Shown: positions 17,113 to 26,454, counted from the stretch's first letter. The stretch: DNA of 64,000 bases from an uncultured Microbulbifer sp. (GCF_947498635.1 NZ_CANMKV010000010.1:1-64000); one strand, 5' to 3'. The notes: generated from the sequence alone by a model not told the origin. Numbers and translations: made by a program.

Positions 17113-17511
17113 CATAGGCTCTGTCCAGGGGTGCTTCCGACAGCGGAAGCGCCTTCTCTCTCTAGAATTTCCTGCCGAGTTAAAAACCACTTGGAGAGTG
17201 AGCGCTGCTTTCTGCAACGCTCCATTAACAGAAAAATATCGATCAAACGCACTCCCTTGTTGGGTCGGTGCGGCGCCTAGGTCCAAGAGTCTTTTTGTTT
17301 AATTTCCCTCTCGTATAACGCGAAATGTGCCAGGTATTGCCGGTGCTGGCCCACACATTCCTCTGGGTTAAGCCTGCAGGGCGGACAGTGTTAGTAAAAA
17401 AATGTTCCAATAATATTGCAAGTGATAACGATTCCTATTAAGATCCGTGTCAGTTTATGTCGTCAGCTGTCGCTGCGACACCATAATTCCAATGAATGTT
17501 GAGGGATCTCA
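17113..17511. other. Regulatory region upstream of the TonB receptor
   Basis: About 400 bases without a supported gene. It contains the Fur-like box at 17424-17442, 70 bases ahead of the receptor gene. Confidence 0.5.
17424..17442 (+). promoter_or_regulatory. Fur-like box
   Basis: GATAACGATTCCTATTAAG matches 12 of 19 positions of the consensus GATAATGATAATCATTATC. It lies just upstream of a siderophore receptor gene, where iron control by Fur is expected. Confidence 0.6.
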
Positions 17512-19713
17512 ATGGGCACCGCTCGCTTCCAAGGTTTACGCCAAAACGCCTCTCCTGTTTTCTCCGGACTTAGCCGCTCACTATTGGCGCTGGCTATTGC
17601 TGCAGGCAGCTCTGCCTCTTACGCGGCGAACGAAAAAAGTGAGACTCTAGAAGAGGTTAACGTAACAGGCGAGCTGAACCTGTCCCGCCAGACTTCGATT
17701 GGCAAGCTGGATATTCCGGTTGATGAAACTCCCTTCTCTATCTCTCTGCGTGATAAAGACTTTTTTGATGTTACTGGCTCTAAGACTGTACAAGATATCC
17801 TGCAATATTCTGCTGGTGTGAATGGTGGCTTGTTTGGCGTTGATGCCCGCGGTGACTGGTCTACCGTCCGTGCCGTTGAGCCAATTATGTTTGTCGATGG
17901 ACTCAAAACAACTTTCGGTAGCTATACCGGTTCACGTGCAAACCTCTTTGCCTTCGAGCGTGTGGAAATCCTTAAGGGACCTTCCTCAGTACTTTATGGA
18001 CAGGGTTCTACAGGTGGTATCGTCAATCTGGTTTCCAAGCGCCCCAAAGAGGAGTTTGGTGGTGAGCTGATGGTGCAGGGCGGTGACTATGATCGCAAGG
18101 TAATTGCTGGAGATGTTACCGGGGCCTTGGACAGTGATGGAGAGTGGCTCTATCGCGTAGTGGGTTATGCCCGCGATGCCGATGCCCAGGTTGATCATGT
18201 CGATGACGACAGCACTTTGTTTATGCCTTCCATTTCCTGGCGCCCCAGTGCGGATACCGAGATTACTTTCTTGGTGAACCATCAAGAAGAAAAGACCGGT
18301 ACCACTGCTGCCTTCCTACCCTGGGGCGGCACTGTTGTTGATAACGTAAACGGTGAAATCCCGACCGATACCTTTATTAGTGAGCCAGGTTGGGATAAAT
18401 ACAACACCGAGCAAACCGCTTATAGCTTGTGGATTGATCACCGCTTAAATGATAGCTGGGGTATCAATGCGGGTCTTCGTTATTCAAAAGGGGATGTCGA
18501 CTACAACTCGATGTATGCTGATTATAATGAACTACGCATACAAAAAGATCTCCGTGAAGTATCGCGGACCGTCTATATGAAAGACGCGAAAAGCGATCTT
18601 TTGATTTTTGACCTGCGCCTGTCTGGCGAGCTGACTACAGGGGCTCTCGAGCATCAGATCACAGTTGGTATTGATAGCCAGAATGCAGAAATTGATAACA
18701 GTATTTTGAGAATGCGCGGCCTCGGTGGTGTTATTGATATTTTTGATCCGGTTTATGGCTATGTGCCAGAGGGGCTGGACGGAATGGGGAGAGAAAATAC
18801 CGATGTTAATGCTGAACAAGTAGGTGTTTATTTCCAAGACCAGATTAGCCTTGGCAACTTTATTTTTAATCTGGGCTTGCGTGAAGATAGATTGTCATCG
18901 AGAACACAAAGTAATAATTCTGAAAAGTTAAGTGGCAAGCAGAGAGAGACGGAAGTCACGAAAAGATTTGGCCTAATGTACGCCTTCGACAGCGGTGTAT
19001 CGCCTTATGTTAGCTATTCAGAATCTTTTGAGGCTGTTTTAGCTGACCCGAATAATCAGAGTAGTGTCTACGAGCCGGTTAAAGGGGAGCAAGTTGAAGT
19101 TGGTATTAAATACCAGCCAGAAGGCACTAATATCCTGATGACGGCTTCAGCTTTTGAAATCAACCAGAAAAATCGCTTAACTCTCGGTCTCGACAGATCC
19201 TTCCGGCAAATTGGAGAGGCGCAGATTGATGGATTTGAGTTTGAGGCCAGTGGGCAGTGGGGTAATCTGACGCTAGTGGCTAATTACAGCCAGATGGATA
19301 CTGAAATACTTGAAAGCAGCGATCCATTTGAGGTTGGCACTGAAATTGAGACTGTGCCTGAGGAGCAATTCTCTCTTTGGGGGAACTATGACTTTAGTGA
19401 ATGGGTTCCTGGTCTAAGCGTTGGAGTAGGCGCTCGTCATGTTGGTGAAAGTTATACCGGTATTGATAAAGTAACTCCATTGTACGCACTTTATTATGGC
19501 GACCTGGCTGCTGACTTAGCGGATTTTCCCACAGAGAATCCATCCTACACCTTATATGACGCAACCATTGGCTACGCCCTAGAGAGCTGGAAGTTCCAGT
19601 TCAATGTAAAGAACTTGACCGACGAAGTTCACACCACTTCCTGCTTGAGTCGTGGTGATTGCTTCTACGGCGAGCGTCGCTACGTGACTGCAGAGGCACG
19701 TTACACTTTCTAA
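17512..19713 (+). CDS. TonB-dependent siderophore receptor
   Basis: An outer-membrane receptor of 733 residues. A signal peptide covers about residues 1-38, with cleavage near SYA. A TonB-box-like segment ETLEEVNVTGE follows. The plug domain (about 60-210) contains ERVEILKGPSSVLYGQGSTGGIVNLVSKRP, the classic FhuA/FpvA-type region. A 22-strand barrel follows and the protein ends ARYTF with a terminal aromatic residue. It imports a ferric siderophore with TonB energy; the ligand is not readable. GAGGGA lies upstream of the ATG. It leads a unit with the two genes after it, preceded by a Fur-like box. Confidence 0.94.
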   Translation: MGTARFQGLRQNASPVFSGLSRSLLALAIAAGSSASYAANEKSETLEEVNVTGELNLSRQTSIGKLDIPVDETPFSISLRDKDFFDVTGSKTVQDILQYSAGVNGGLFGVDARGDWSTVRAVEPIMFVDGLKTTFGSYTGSRANLFAFERVEILKGPSSVLYGQGSTGGIVNLVSKRPKEEFGGELMVQGGDYDRKVIAGDVTGALDSDGEWLYRVVGYARDADAQVDHVDDDSTLFMPSISWRPSADTEITFLVNHQEEKTGTTAAFLPWGGTVVDNVNGEIPTDTFISEPGWDKYNTEQTAYSLWIDHRLNDSWGINAGLRYSKGDVDYNSMYADYNELRIQKDLREVSRTVYMKDAKSDLLIFDLRLSGELTTGALEHQITVGIDSQNAEIDNSILRMRGLGGVIDIFDPVYGYVPEGLDGMGRENTDVNAEQVGVYFQDQISLGNFIFNLGLREDRLSSRTQSNNSEKLSGKQRETEVTKRFGLMYAFDSGVSPYVSYSESFEAVLADPNNQSSVYEPVKGEQVEVGIKYQPEGTNILMTASAFEINQKNRLTLGLDRSFRQIGEAQIDGFEFEASGQWGNLTLVANYSQMDTEILESSDPFEVGTEIETVPEEQFSLWGNYDFSEWVPGLSVGVGARHVGESYTGIDKVTPLYALYYGDLAADLADFPTENPSYTLYDATIGYALESWKFQFNVKNLTDEVHTTSCLSRGDCFYGERRYVTAEARYTF

Positions 19714-19728
19714 GTTAGAGTAGACTGG

Positions 19729-19772
19729 GAGTTTGTCCGCAGGGGGAGTCTGTGGGCAAACTCCCTTTTTTG
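19729..19772 (+). terminator. Terminator after the TonB receptor
   Basis: GGGAGTTTG and CAAACTCCC form a stem with a long loop and run into six T residues. It may attenuate rather than end the downstream unit. Confidence 0.7.
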
Positions 19773-19817
19773 CGTTTCACCATCAGGTGGGAGCCAAAAT
19801 CTCCCAGTGTGATATTT

Positions 19818-20393
19818 ATGCCGAGTTCCTTCTACATCGTTGCCGGATTGGCCAGTATTTTTACCTTTGCGGGTATCGCCAGCCTGTATTCAGCCTGGCT
19901 TCGTAGCGGACCTCAACCACTGCGCAGCTGGCTCGGTTGGGGTTTGTTGTTGCTATCGGCTTTCGGCTGGAGTGCGGTGGTGGGGGTGGAATATGGAGTG
20001 AGTATCGCCACACTCCTGGTGATGATCGGTGCTCTCTCTCTGCTTGCTATAAAAGGTGACTGGCCGAGTGGCCCTCCCAGGCAGGAAAAAAAGCGAACAG
20101 GAAGTCCTGCTCCCTCTGAAGCCTTGCTCCAATTGTGGTTGCGAGGCACTTTGCGTTTCCTGGCTATCGCTTTATTGCCGACAGCAAGTGGCTTGCTGGC
20201 TGGACTTCTTTATTTCGGGTTTGCCAGTTCTGGTGAAAGTGCTCGCCTAGTGGGTGGCGCCTTCGTTTCGGTGATTGTTTGGACGCTGGCTATGGTCTGG
20301 TGCAGCGCAGATCGGAAGCTCCTGCGCCCCAGTGCCGGCCTCCTGATATTTTCACTAGCCAGTGGTTTGGTCTTAATGCCTACCGCGGCATAA
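19818..20393 (+). CDS. Membrane protein of the siderophore unit, unknown function
   Basis: A 191-residue protein with about six hydrophobic stretches (near residues 5-22, 34-50, 53-72, 103-125, 135-155 and 165-185). I do not recognise the family. Small membrane proteins of the DUF3325/DUF3649 kind often sit between a TonB receptor and a PepSY protein in iron loci, and this one has the same place, but I cannot claim homology. The start at 19818 lies after the receptor's terminator; an in-frame GTG at 19752 falls inside that hairpin and is unlikely. The spacing to the next gene is 46 bases. Confidence 0.7.
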   Translation: MPSSFYIVAGLASIFTFAGIASLYSAWLRSGPQPLRSWLGWGLLLLSAFGWSAVVGVEYGVSIATLLVMIGALSLLAIKGDWPSGPPRQEKKRTGSPAPSEALLQLWLRGTLRFLAIALLPTASGLLAGLLYFGFASSGESARLVGGAFVSVIVWTLAMVWCSADRKLLRPSAGLLIFSLASGLVLMPTAA

Positions 20394-20439
20394 GTATCCG
20401 ACGCCCTTAGAACCCATGGATCCCTAGTAGGAACTCAAC

Positions 20440-21948
20440 GTGAAATTTTCCCTAAAGCCAACGCCTGCTTTTGTGCGCGATATGACCGATGGACACTCAG
20501 TTCTAGGTCTGGCCGTATCGACACTGCTATATATTGTCTGTGTCAGCGGTACCCTCGCGGTTTTTTACAACGAGTTTGAACGCTGGGAGCAGGCTTCAGA
20601 GCTGGAAAATCTCGAAGTGAGTCCCTCTGCCTATCAGCTTGCTACAGAACAGGCAGTAGCGCTGGCGAAAGAAGAAAAAGAAGAGTTCGACTCGATAAAA
20701 TTCACAATCCCCAATACCGATATGCCCAGGCTAACGGTTGAGGTGGGGGATATTGAGCGCTACGTTGCTGCCGATGGTTCTCTACTGGGGAAAGTTGAGC
20801 ACGAGTGGACGCACTTTCTCGCCTATTTGCACTTTGCCCTCAATCTTCCCTTGGGCCTGGGTGTGCCGCTAGTTGGTCTAATTGGCGTTCTGATGGCAGC
20901 GCTGATCCTCTCTGGGTTGCTGGCGCACCCTAAAATCATTAAGGATGCTTTCTCTTTCCGGCTGACAGGTTCAAAGCGCTTGCAGCAAGTGGACTTGCAC
21001 AACAGGTTGGGAGTCTGGGCGTCACCCTTCCACTTGGCGATCGCCATTACTGGTGCATTTATTGGTCTCTCCCAGGTCGCGGCCTTTGCGATCGCGGGCC
21101 TTTTCTTTGATGGCGATACGGAGAGAGTTGAGCATATTCTCTATCGCGAACACCCGATCATGGAGGAGAATGCCCCGGAGATGCCGCTTCCGGATTTTGC
21201 AGAAATTCTTGCGCAAATGGAGCGAATTGCTCCGAATGAGGAGCGCACGAAGCTGGAAGTAGCTTTCCCTGGCCGCGAGGGGCAGGTTGTGGAAATCTGG
21301 ACTCGTGTCCCCGAGAAGCTGGTTTGGGGCGAGCGCTACCACTTTAACCCGGATGGCAGTCTGATTGAAAAAGAGGGGTGGTCTGAAGGGGATGCGGCCA
21401 AGCAGGTATATCTATCCACCTTCCGACTGCACTTTGGCCACTTTTCTGGTTTCCCGGTAAAGATTGCCTATTTCCTGCTAGGCATTGGTATGTGTGTGCT
21501 GGTTGTGTCCGGCATCAATATCTGGTTAGTGCGTAAGCGCCAGCGCGGCCAGCCTGCCAAGCGACTGGAGCGCGTCTGGATGGCTCAGGTTTGGGGGATC
21601 CCTTTTGCGATCGCTTTAAGCGCCGTAACCTATCTGGCCTTCGCAGTGCCTGCAGCTCAGGTGTTCTGGGGGACCACCGTGGTGTTGAGTGTGGTCGCTG
21701 CCTTTGCGGGAACGGTTGCCGGTTGGTCAATGTTGCTCCGCGGGGCGACCATCGCCGCCTGCGTGCTGGCAGTGATCGTCCACACTTCGATTTTTGGTGC
21801 AGACTCCTTTGTACACGCATCTCTGGTTGCCAATGCCGTGTGGTTACTGATTGCCGCGGGGATTGCCGCCTCGTGCCTTTATACCTGGGTGCGGCGCCGG
21901 GATGGCGCCTTTGCTTCATCGGTAGGCAGTGCTGTCGGAAGCCGCTGA
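20440..21948 (+). CDS. PepSY-associated transmembrane protein (probable ferrisiderophore reductase)
   Basis: A 502-residue inner-membrane protein of the PepSY_TM family. It has an N-terminal helix (about 22-43), a periplasmic PepSY-like part with a helix hairpin near EHEWTHFLAYLHFAL (His residues suited to haem binding), HNRLGVWASPFHLAIAITGAF, a second periplasmic domain, and LHFGHFSGFPVKIAYFLLG. The last 150 residues add four more helices. PepSY_TM proteins next to siderophore receptors are thought to reduce ferric siderophores. The GTG start at 20440 has AGGAAC upstream. Confidence 0.88.
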   Translation: MKFSLKPTPAFVRDMTDGHSVLGLAVSTLLYIVCVSGTLAVFYNEFERWEQASELENLEVSPSAYQLATEQAVALAKEEKEEFDSIKFTIPNTDMPRLTVEVGDIERYVAADGSLLGKVEHEWTHFLAYLHFALNLPLGLGVPLVGLIGVLMAALILSGLLAHPKIIKDAFSFRLTGSKRLQQVDLHNRLGVWASPFHLAIAITGAFIGLSQVAAFAIAGLFFDGDTERVEHILYREHPIMEENAPEMPLPDFAEILAQMERIAPNEERTKLEVAFPGREGQVVEIWTRVPEKLVWGERYHFNPDGSLIEKEGWSEGDAAKQVYLSTFRLHFGHFSGFPVKIAYFLLGIGMCVLVVSGINIWLVRKRQRGQPAKRLERVWMAQVWGIPFAIALSAVTYLAFAVPAAQVFWGTTVVLSVVAAFAGTVAGWSMLLRGATIAACVLAVIVHTSIFGADSFVHASLVANAVWLLIAAGIAASCLYTWVRRRDGAFASSVGSAVGSR

Positions 21949-21966
21949 AAACGAAGATGCCCGGTA

Positions 21967-22428
21967 TTATTCTGATGCCGGGCGCAGCATTTCTATATGG
22001 GGTATACCGTCTTCATCGTAAGGGGCGGATACCCGCTCAAAGCCAAACGCCCCATAAAACCTGTCTAGGTGTTCTTGCGCAGAAATACGAATGCTCATGC
22101 CGGGGTAGGTCGCCTGAGTTTGTTCAACGGCACGGCGAATGAGCTCTTTACCCAGGCCTGTACCACGGCTGGGCTCTGTAGTAAGCACCCGGCCTATGGA
22201 AGGCTCCGGGTATTTTTTTCCGGGAAATACTACGCGCAGGTACGCCATCAGCCGAGGGGGTTCGTTGTCTTTATCCCAGCAGATCAGGTGCCATGCAGAC
22301 TGGTCTTTACCGTCGGCATCCTGATAGGGGCAATCCTGCTCCACGGTAAAGACCTCCTGCCGCATCCGCAGAATTTCGTAGAGTTGATCAATAGAGAGTT
22401 GATGAAAGCTACACCACTGCCACTGCAC
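21967..22428 (-). CDS. elaA: ElaA-type GNAT acetyltransferase
   Basis: A 153-residue acetyltransferase. The N-terminal LYEILRMRQEVFTVEQDCPYQDADGKD is the ElaA signature, and RVLTTEPSRGTGLGKELI is the acetyl-CoA pyrophosphate loop. The end FYGAFGFERVSAPYDEDGIPHIEM closes the GNAT fold. The substrate of ElaA is not firmly known. It converges with the PepSY gene with an 18-base gap holding part of a small hairpin. Confidence 0.93.
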   Translation of the reverse strand: MQWQWCSFHQLSIDQLYEILRMRQEVFTVEQDCPYQDADGKDQSAWHLICWDKDNEPPRLMAYLRVVFPGKKYPEPSIGRVLTTEPSRGTGLGKELIRRAVEQTQATYPGMSIRISAQEHLDRFYGAFGFERVSAPYDEDGIPHIEMLRPASE

Positions 22429-22567
22429 TTTGTATGCCTCTATATTTGGGGAGCTGGAATTTCTAAAGTTTGCTTATCCAGATATTAAACTGGCTTGGTG
22501 GGGAAAAAAAGCCAGTGCGAAGCGGGTCGATGGACTTTCCCTCGACCCGATGGCGGTAGGTTGTAGC

Positions 22568-23302
22568 TTAGTGAGCTTGGGATTTTGGGGGGCTTCTTGC
22601 AAAGGTGCCGTGCTCCAGGTAGTGGAGTACCTGGGCAATCACTTTTTTGTCCTTCATCATAAAGACATGGGTTACAGGCATTTCCAGGTGGTCTTTCATA
22701 CCCTCTAGCTTGGTGCTTGTAACGGAGACTTTGCCATCATCGGTCTCGGGAATCAGCCGTGAAAGTATCAGATTGATGCTGCGTGTGCCTGCGATGATGC
22801 CCACATCAAAATCAGCCCTCCCCAATTGATTGGGAACACTCAGCTCACCAGTGCCAAGCTGTAAGCCCGCATCCCCAAAGGCAAATTCGAAGCCAGGAAA
22901 ATCGCCGAGTTTATCTACCACTTCGCTACCTTTGTTGGGCGGGCCCAGCATCACGACGCGATTGAGGTTTTCAATTTTCACTTGGCTGAGATATTGGCGC
23001 ACCAATATGCCGCCCATTGAATGGGTGACAAAGTTGATTTCACTATGGCCAACACAAGCATCGAGTGCGGGGGCGATGGCGCTGCCGGCCAGTTGTTCGA
23101 TAGGGAAGCGAGTGGAGGGATAATCCACATTGACAGTCTTGTAACCGGCGTCACCGATCGCGCGTTCTAACTTGGCCATGGAACTGTCTGATTTAGCCAG
23201 GCCGTGCAGCAGTATCACGCAGGCGGAGTGGGCGTTCGCTGAGAGAGAGCCCAGGAGTATTGAGCCCATAAGTAGCGTGAGGGTTAAAAGCAGCTTTTTC
23301 AT
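22568..23302 (-). CDS. Secreted alpha/beta-hydrolase (lipase/PGAP1-like)
   Basis: A 244-residue exported esterase or lipase. The signal peptide covers residues 1-24 and ends SANA. ACVILLHGLAKS forms the oxyanion HG region, FVTHSMGGILVRQYL contains the nucleophile Ser, and MLGPPNKGSE is the lipase-type segment after it. The catalytic His is probably in the final MPVTHVFMMKD stretch. The start at 23302 (AGGA upstream) fits the signal peptide; the frame is open to 23353. A possible terminator stem, CGGGTCGA/TCGACCCG, lies beyond the stop at 22523-22549. Confidence 0.85.
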   Translation of the reverse strand: MKKLLLTLTLLMGSILLGSLSANAHSACVILLHGLAKSDSSMAKLERAIGDAGYKTVNVDYPSTRFPIEQLAGSAIAPALDACVGHSEINFVTHSMGGILVRQYLSQVKIENLNRVVMLGPPNKGSEVVDKLGDFPGFEFAFGDAGLQLGTGELSVPNQLGRADFDVGIIAGTRSINLILSRLIPETDDGKVSVTSTKLEGMKDHLEMPVTHVFMMKDKKVIAQVLHYLEHGTFARSPPKSQAH

Positions 23303-23409
23303 TGATGTCCTGTTAATGGCGGCCTTACCGTCGGCAGTATGCGGCGACATCAAAAAAAATCCAAGATACCGGCTTGGGTTGGTTGAGTTTCACCGAGCCG
23401 GCTACCGGG

Positions 23410-23907
23410 TCACTCGATTTTCTGGCGCAGCATTTCGATCATGCGTGCGGGATTATCTGGAGTGATTACTAGGGTTTTACCGGGGAAGCGCAAAACGACA
23501 GCCTTCTGCTGGTCTGTGGCAAAGGCGCGAAAGCGGCCTAGCGGTTTATTCTGGAACAGGCCGATATAGCCAAAGAGGCCTGAATTACCAAAAATACGGA
23601 CCGATCCTTGCATAGCTGCAGGGTCGGCTTTAGCCTCGTGTAGCCCCTCCAGGGAAATCGAGGTCTTCCAGCCGGGTCTCAGAATTTGCAGGCGATTGTG
23701 GTCCAGGCTGTAGCCACGAATGGAGAAACCAGCACCCAGAAGTAAAATCACCGGAGGTAGTGCAATGGCCAGGCTAAACAGGAGTGAGGGTGTTTGCGGG
23801 GACTTGGCCAGCAGGATAACTGGGATTGCTAAAAGCAGCGCAGCGCTCAACAGGCTGATTATTTTCAGCTGGCGGCTCCAGGGGGCTTGAAAAACAACAG
23901 GGTGCAT
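23410..23907 (-). CDS. Two-helix membrane protein with PH-like domain
   Basis: A 165-residue protein. Two adjacent membrane helices (about 17-35 and 40-60) are followed by a soluble part with a bacterial PH-like look: GYSLDHNRLQILRPGWKTSISL, then GLFGYIGLFQNKPLGRFRAFATD and a VLRFPGKTLVITPDNPARMI end. Such domains act as membrane-bound scaffolds; no function is assigned. The start at 23907 (MHPVVFQAPWSRQLK) is preferred; the frame is open to 23946. Confidence 0.65.
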   Translation of the reverse strand: MHPVVFQAPWSRQLKIISLLSAALLLAIPVILLAKSPQTPSLLFSLAIALPPVILLLGAGFSIRGYSLDHNRLQILRPGWKTSISLEGLHEAKADPAAMQGSVRIFGNSGLFGYIGLFQNKPLGRFRAFATDQQKAVVLRFPGKTLVITPDNPARMIEMLRQKIE

Positions 23908-24094
23908 AGATAACTCAATAAACAATGGGCGGTTTGAATGCCTCAATCATAGTGCTGATGGAATCCGCTTGGCAAAGCCGCAGTGAAAAGTACTGTTCTT
24001 TGGTTTGCTGAAAGGATTCAAAGTCCCGTGGAGGGGTATGTCATCGGCGTGTGGCATGAGTTTTGAGTAGTAGTAATTTTTCAACGATGGATGA

Positions 24095-24985
24095 ATGATG
24101 GCAAGTGGGATTAAAGAGCGGGAGCGACAGTCGGCCCTGGTCGTAGAGGGTGGGGCTATGCGCGGTATTTTTGCCGCAGGTGTGTTGGATGCTTTTATTG
24201 AGGTGGATTTTTACCCCTTTGACTTCGCTATCGGTGTTTCCGCAGGTTCAACCAACCTGATTGGCTACTTGGCGGGGGATCACGGACGCAGCCGCCAGAT
24301 TTTACTCGATCACGCCACGCGAGCAGACTTCATTGATTGGCGGCGCTATCTGAGAGGAGGGCACTTTTGTGATATCAACTGGTTGTGGCACGCGTCCTAT
24401 AAGGATGTTCCTCTAAGTATTACGCGCTATACGGAAAATGGTGTTCCCCTTTATGCGGTAACTACCAGTATCACCAGTGGGCAGCCTCACTATGTGTGTG
24501 TGACGCCTGAGAATATGCACGAAGTTTTTCCTGCATCATGCGCGATTCCCATGGCCTACCGGGACTTTCCGTCAGTTGCTGGAGAGCCCATGACCGATGG
24601 CGGCCTTGCGGATTCGATCCCGGTTATTCGAGCCTACGAACAGGGTGCCCGCGATATCACTGTGATCCTGTCGCGCCCTTTGGGCTATAGAAAGCCTGTC
24701 GGCTCGGCCCCGAAATTCATCAAGCAGTTTTTCCACGACCATGCCCGTTTGTTTGAGGCGGTACTGGATAGGGGGGAGCGCTATAATCGTGCCCTGGATT
24801 TTATTAAGGCGCCACCGAAGGACTGTCGAGTGTCGGTGATTGCACCCCCCGCGGATTTCCCGGTAAAGCGCTTTACCCAGGAAATTGAATTATTGGAAAC
24901 GGGTTATGAAATTGGCGGTGCATTGGGCAGACAGTTTTTGAGTAACCCTGTTGATGAGGCGCCGCCGCTAACGCCCAAGAGCTAG
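24095..24985 (+). CDS. Patatin-like phospholipase (YjjU type)
   Basis: A 296-residue serine lipid hydrolase. EGGAMRGIFAAGVLDAF is the oxyanion region, GVSAGS holds nucleophile Ser49, and TDGGLADSIP gives the Asp168 partner of the catalytic dyad. Overall order and length are those of the YjjU/RssA group. Four ATG codons crowd the start (24087-24098); 24095 or 24098 give the family N-terminus. The gene is divergent from the PH-like membrane protein. Confidence 0.9.
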   Translation: MMASGIKERERQSALVVEGGAMRGIFAAGVLDAFIEVDFYPFDFAIGVSAGSTNLIGYLAGDHGRSRQILLDHATRADFIDWRRYLRGGHFCDINWLWHASYKDVPLSITRYTENGVPLYAVTTSITSGQPHYVCVTPENMHEVFPASCAIPMAYRDFPSVAGEPMTDGGLADSIPVIRAYEQGARDITVILSRPLGYRKPVGSAPKFIKQFFHDHARLFEAVLDRGERYNRALDFIKAPPKDCRVSVIAPPADFPVKRFTQEIELLETGYEIGGALGRQFLSNPVDEAPPLTPKS

Positions 24986-25201
24986 CTAAGTGAGGGGCAG
25001 GTAAATCCTTGTCTATCAGGAGTCGCTCCTGATCAATCATTTTGAGGTATTTATCTTGGCTCTTAATTTAGGCTGCCCGATTATTGGCATTTACTTCCTT
25101 TGTCGCTTGTAGGAGTCTTGTGTGAGGAGTGGATAATATTGCTAACCTAATACGATTTCGCGCAGGATTTTGAATAACAAACTGAAGGGAAGGAGGGAGG
25201 T

Positions 25202-25660
25202 ATGAATGGAAAGTGCCTTTGTGGTGCTGTTGAGTTTCAATTGGATGGGCCCTTGCCGGACCTCTATCAGTGTCACTGCTCGCTTTGTCGCAAGCTGAGT
25301 GGCTCTGCCTCAGATACGGCCATGTTTATTGGTCGGGATCAGTTTCGCTGGGTGCGCGGGCTGGATAAAATTTCCTCCTATCGCAAAACTACGGGCTTCA
25401 GGGCGGACTTTTGTGGCAGCTGTGGCAGTACGGTCCCCCACCTGATGAGTAACACTACGCACTTCTGGGTCCCCGCGGGTCTGCTTGATGGGGAGTTCTC
25501 CGGAAAAGTGGCGGTCCACCTGCATGTTAATTCCAAGGCCTGCTGGGATGAAATAGGCGGGCAGGGGGAGCACTTTGCGGAAATGCCAGAAATAGAAGAA
25601 TTGAGCCGGCTTCTACATGAAGATGTTGAAAAGGTGGAGGGAGAATTGGTGGAAACTTGA
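25202..25660 (+). CDS. GFA/CENP-V domain protein
   Basis: A 152-residue zinc protein. KCLCGAVEFQL, CHCSLCRKLSGS and FCGSCGSTVPHL supply the CxCG, CHCxxC and CxxC cysteine sets of the GFA (glutathione-dependent formaldehyde-activating-like) fold. Despite the family name, most members have unproven substrates. GGAGG lies directly before the ATG. A short T-rich gap leads to the tRNA terminator. Confidence 0.9.
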   Translation: MNGKCLCGAVEFQLDGPLPDLYQCHCSLCRKLSGSASDTAMFIGRDQFRWVRGLDKISSYRKTTGFRADFCGSCGSTVPHLMSNTTHFWVPAGLLDGEFSGKVAVHLHVNSKACWDEIGGQGEHFAEMPEIEELSRLLHEDVEKVEGELVET

Positions 25661-25718
25661 GGTGGGGGTTTTGTAAAAATTTTTAATGCTTACCTTTAAA
25701 TATGCTTTAAGTACATAC

Positions 25719-25752
25719 AAAAAAGCCCCGCTCTTGCGAGCAGGGCTTTTTT
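25719..25752 (-). terminator. Terminator of tRNA pair 1 (works both ways)
   Basis: AAAAAAGCCC-GCTC and GAGC-GGGCTTTTTT pair around TTGC with one mismatch. T runs on both strands let it end the tRNA-Val/Asp transcript and the GFA gene. Confidence 0.85.
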
Positions 25753-25757
25753 GTATG

Positions 25758-25834
25758 TGGCGGACCGGACGGGACTCGAACCCGCGACCTCCGGCGTGAC
25801 AGGCCGGCATTCTAACCAACTGAACTACCGGTCC
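25758..25834 (-). tRNA. tRNA-Asp (anticodon GTC), copy 1
   Basis: Minus-strand cloverleaf with acceptor GGACCGG/CCGGTCC, anticodon loop CTGTCAC, T arm GCGGG TTCGAGT CCCGT, discriminator G and an encoded CCA. It is identical to copy 2 at 26378. Confidence 0.96.
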
Positions 25835-25882
25835 GCATTCCTGCTTCTCTTTAAATATCTTGCCGGGCAAGAGTAAGAGAAG

Positions 25883-25958
25883 TGGTGGGTGGTACAGGGG
25901 TCGAACCTGTGACCTACGGCTTGTAAGGCCGTCGCTCTCCCAACTGAGCTAACCACCC
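25883..25958 (-). tRNA. tRNA-Val (anticodon TAC), copy 1
   Basis: Minus-strand cloverleaf with acceptor GGGTGGT/ACCACCC, anticodon stem ACGGC/GCCGT around CTTACAA, discriminator A and an encoded CCA. It lies 48 bases upstream of tRNA-Asp in the same transcript. Confidence 0.96.
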
Positions 25959-25975
25959 CGTGTCAGGAGCTGCGT

Positions 25976-26003
25976 ATCTTAATGATATTTTTTTTACGGT
26001 CAA
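25976..26003 (-). promoter_or_regulatory. Promoter of tRNA pair 1
   Basis: On the minus strand TTGACC, 16 bases, then TAAGAT, ending 17 bases before the tRNA-Val 5' end. The same arrangement occurs 620 bases away in front of pair 2. Confidence 0.7.
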
Positions 26004-26332
26004 CTGCTTTCACAAAAAAATTCTTAAAAATAATTTTTGAATAAAAATTAATCAAGTCCCTGTAATAATTTTGAGGCATGCCTGGCTGAATTTTTTTCGA
26101 CACAAAAAAATAGTTTTTTATTTTTTTAGTACGCGGCGACAAATTGACCGCAAAAAATATATTGCGAGTTAGGGTCCACTATTTTTTGAGGTCAAATACA
26201 TTTTTGTTGGTGGAGTTGCGGTTGCATTACCACTCAAGGACAGCTCAATTGGGTGGGGTTACGAATATACCGCTTAAGTGATCGTGGGGATTTGCAGTTT
26301 GTTTTTTGGGGAGCGCGAAGTGGGGTGAGTGC
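25990..26332. other. AT-rich spacer between the tRNA copies
   Basis: About 340 bases, very AT-rich near 26010-26130, with no gene found. Its start carries the -35 box of tRNA pair 1. Confidence 0.5.
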
Positions 26333-26338
26333 ACATAC

Positions 26339-26372
26339 AAAAAAGCCCCGCTCTTGCGAGCAGGGCTTTTCT
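26339..26372 (-). terminator. Terminator of tRNA pair 2
   Basis: Same hairpin as in pair 1, with one T changed to C in the T run on the + strand side. Confidence 0.8.
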
Positions 26373-26377
26373 GTATG

Positions 26378-26454
26378 TGGCGGACCGGACGGGACTCGAA
26401 CCCGCGACCTCCGGCGTGACAGGCCGGCATTCTAACCAACTGAACTACCGGTCC
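26378..26454 (-). tRNA. tRNA-Asp (anticodon GTC), copy 2
   Basis: Identical to the copy at 25758-25834, with the CCA encoded. Confidence 0.96.

Larger units (their letters stand above)
25713..25989 (-). repeat. tRNA-Val/Asp repeat unit, copy 1
   Basis: This 277-base block, covering terminator, tRNA-Asp, tRNA-Val and the -10 box, recurs at 26333-26609 with only two differences that I can see: a T/C in the terminator T run and a G/A between the two tRNAs. Confidence 0.93.

Noticed and set aside
17093..17302. A 69-codon frame between the AbgT gene and the TonB receptor
   Set aside because: It begins inside the terminator and shows no domain or ribosome site.
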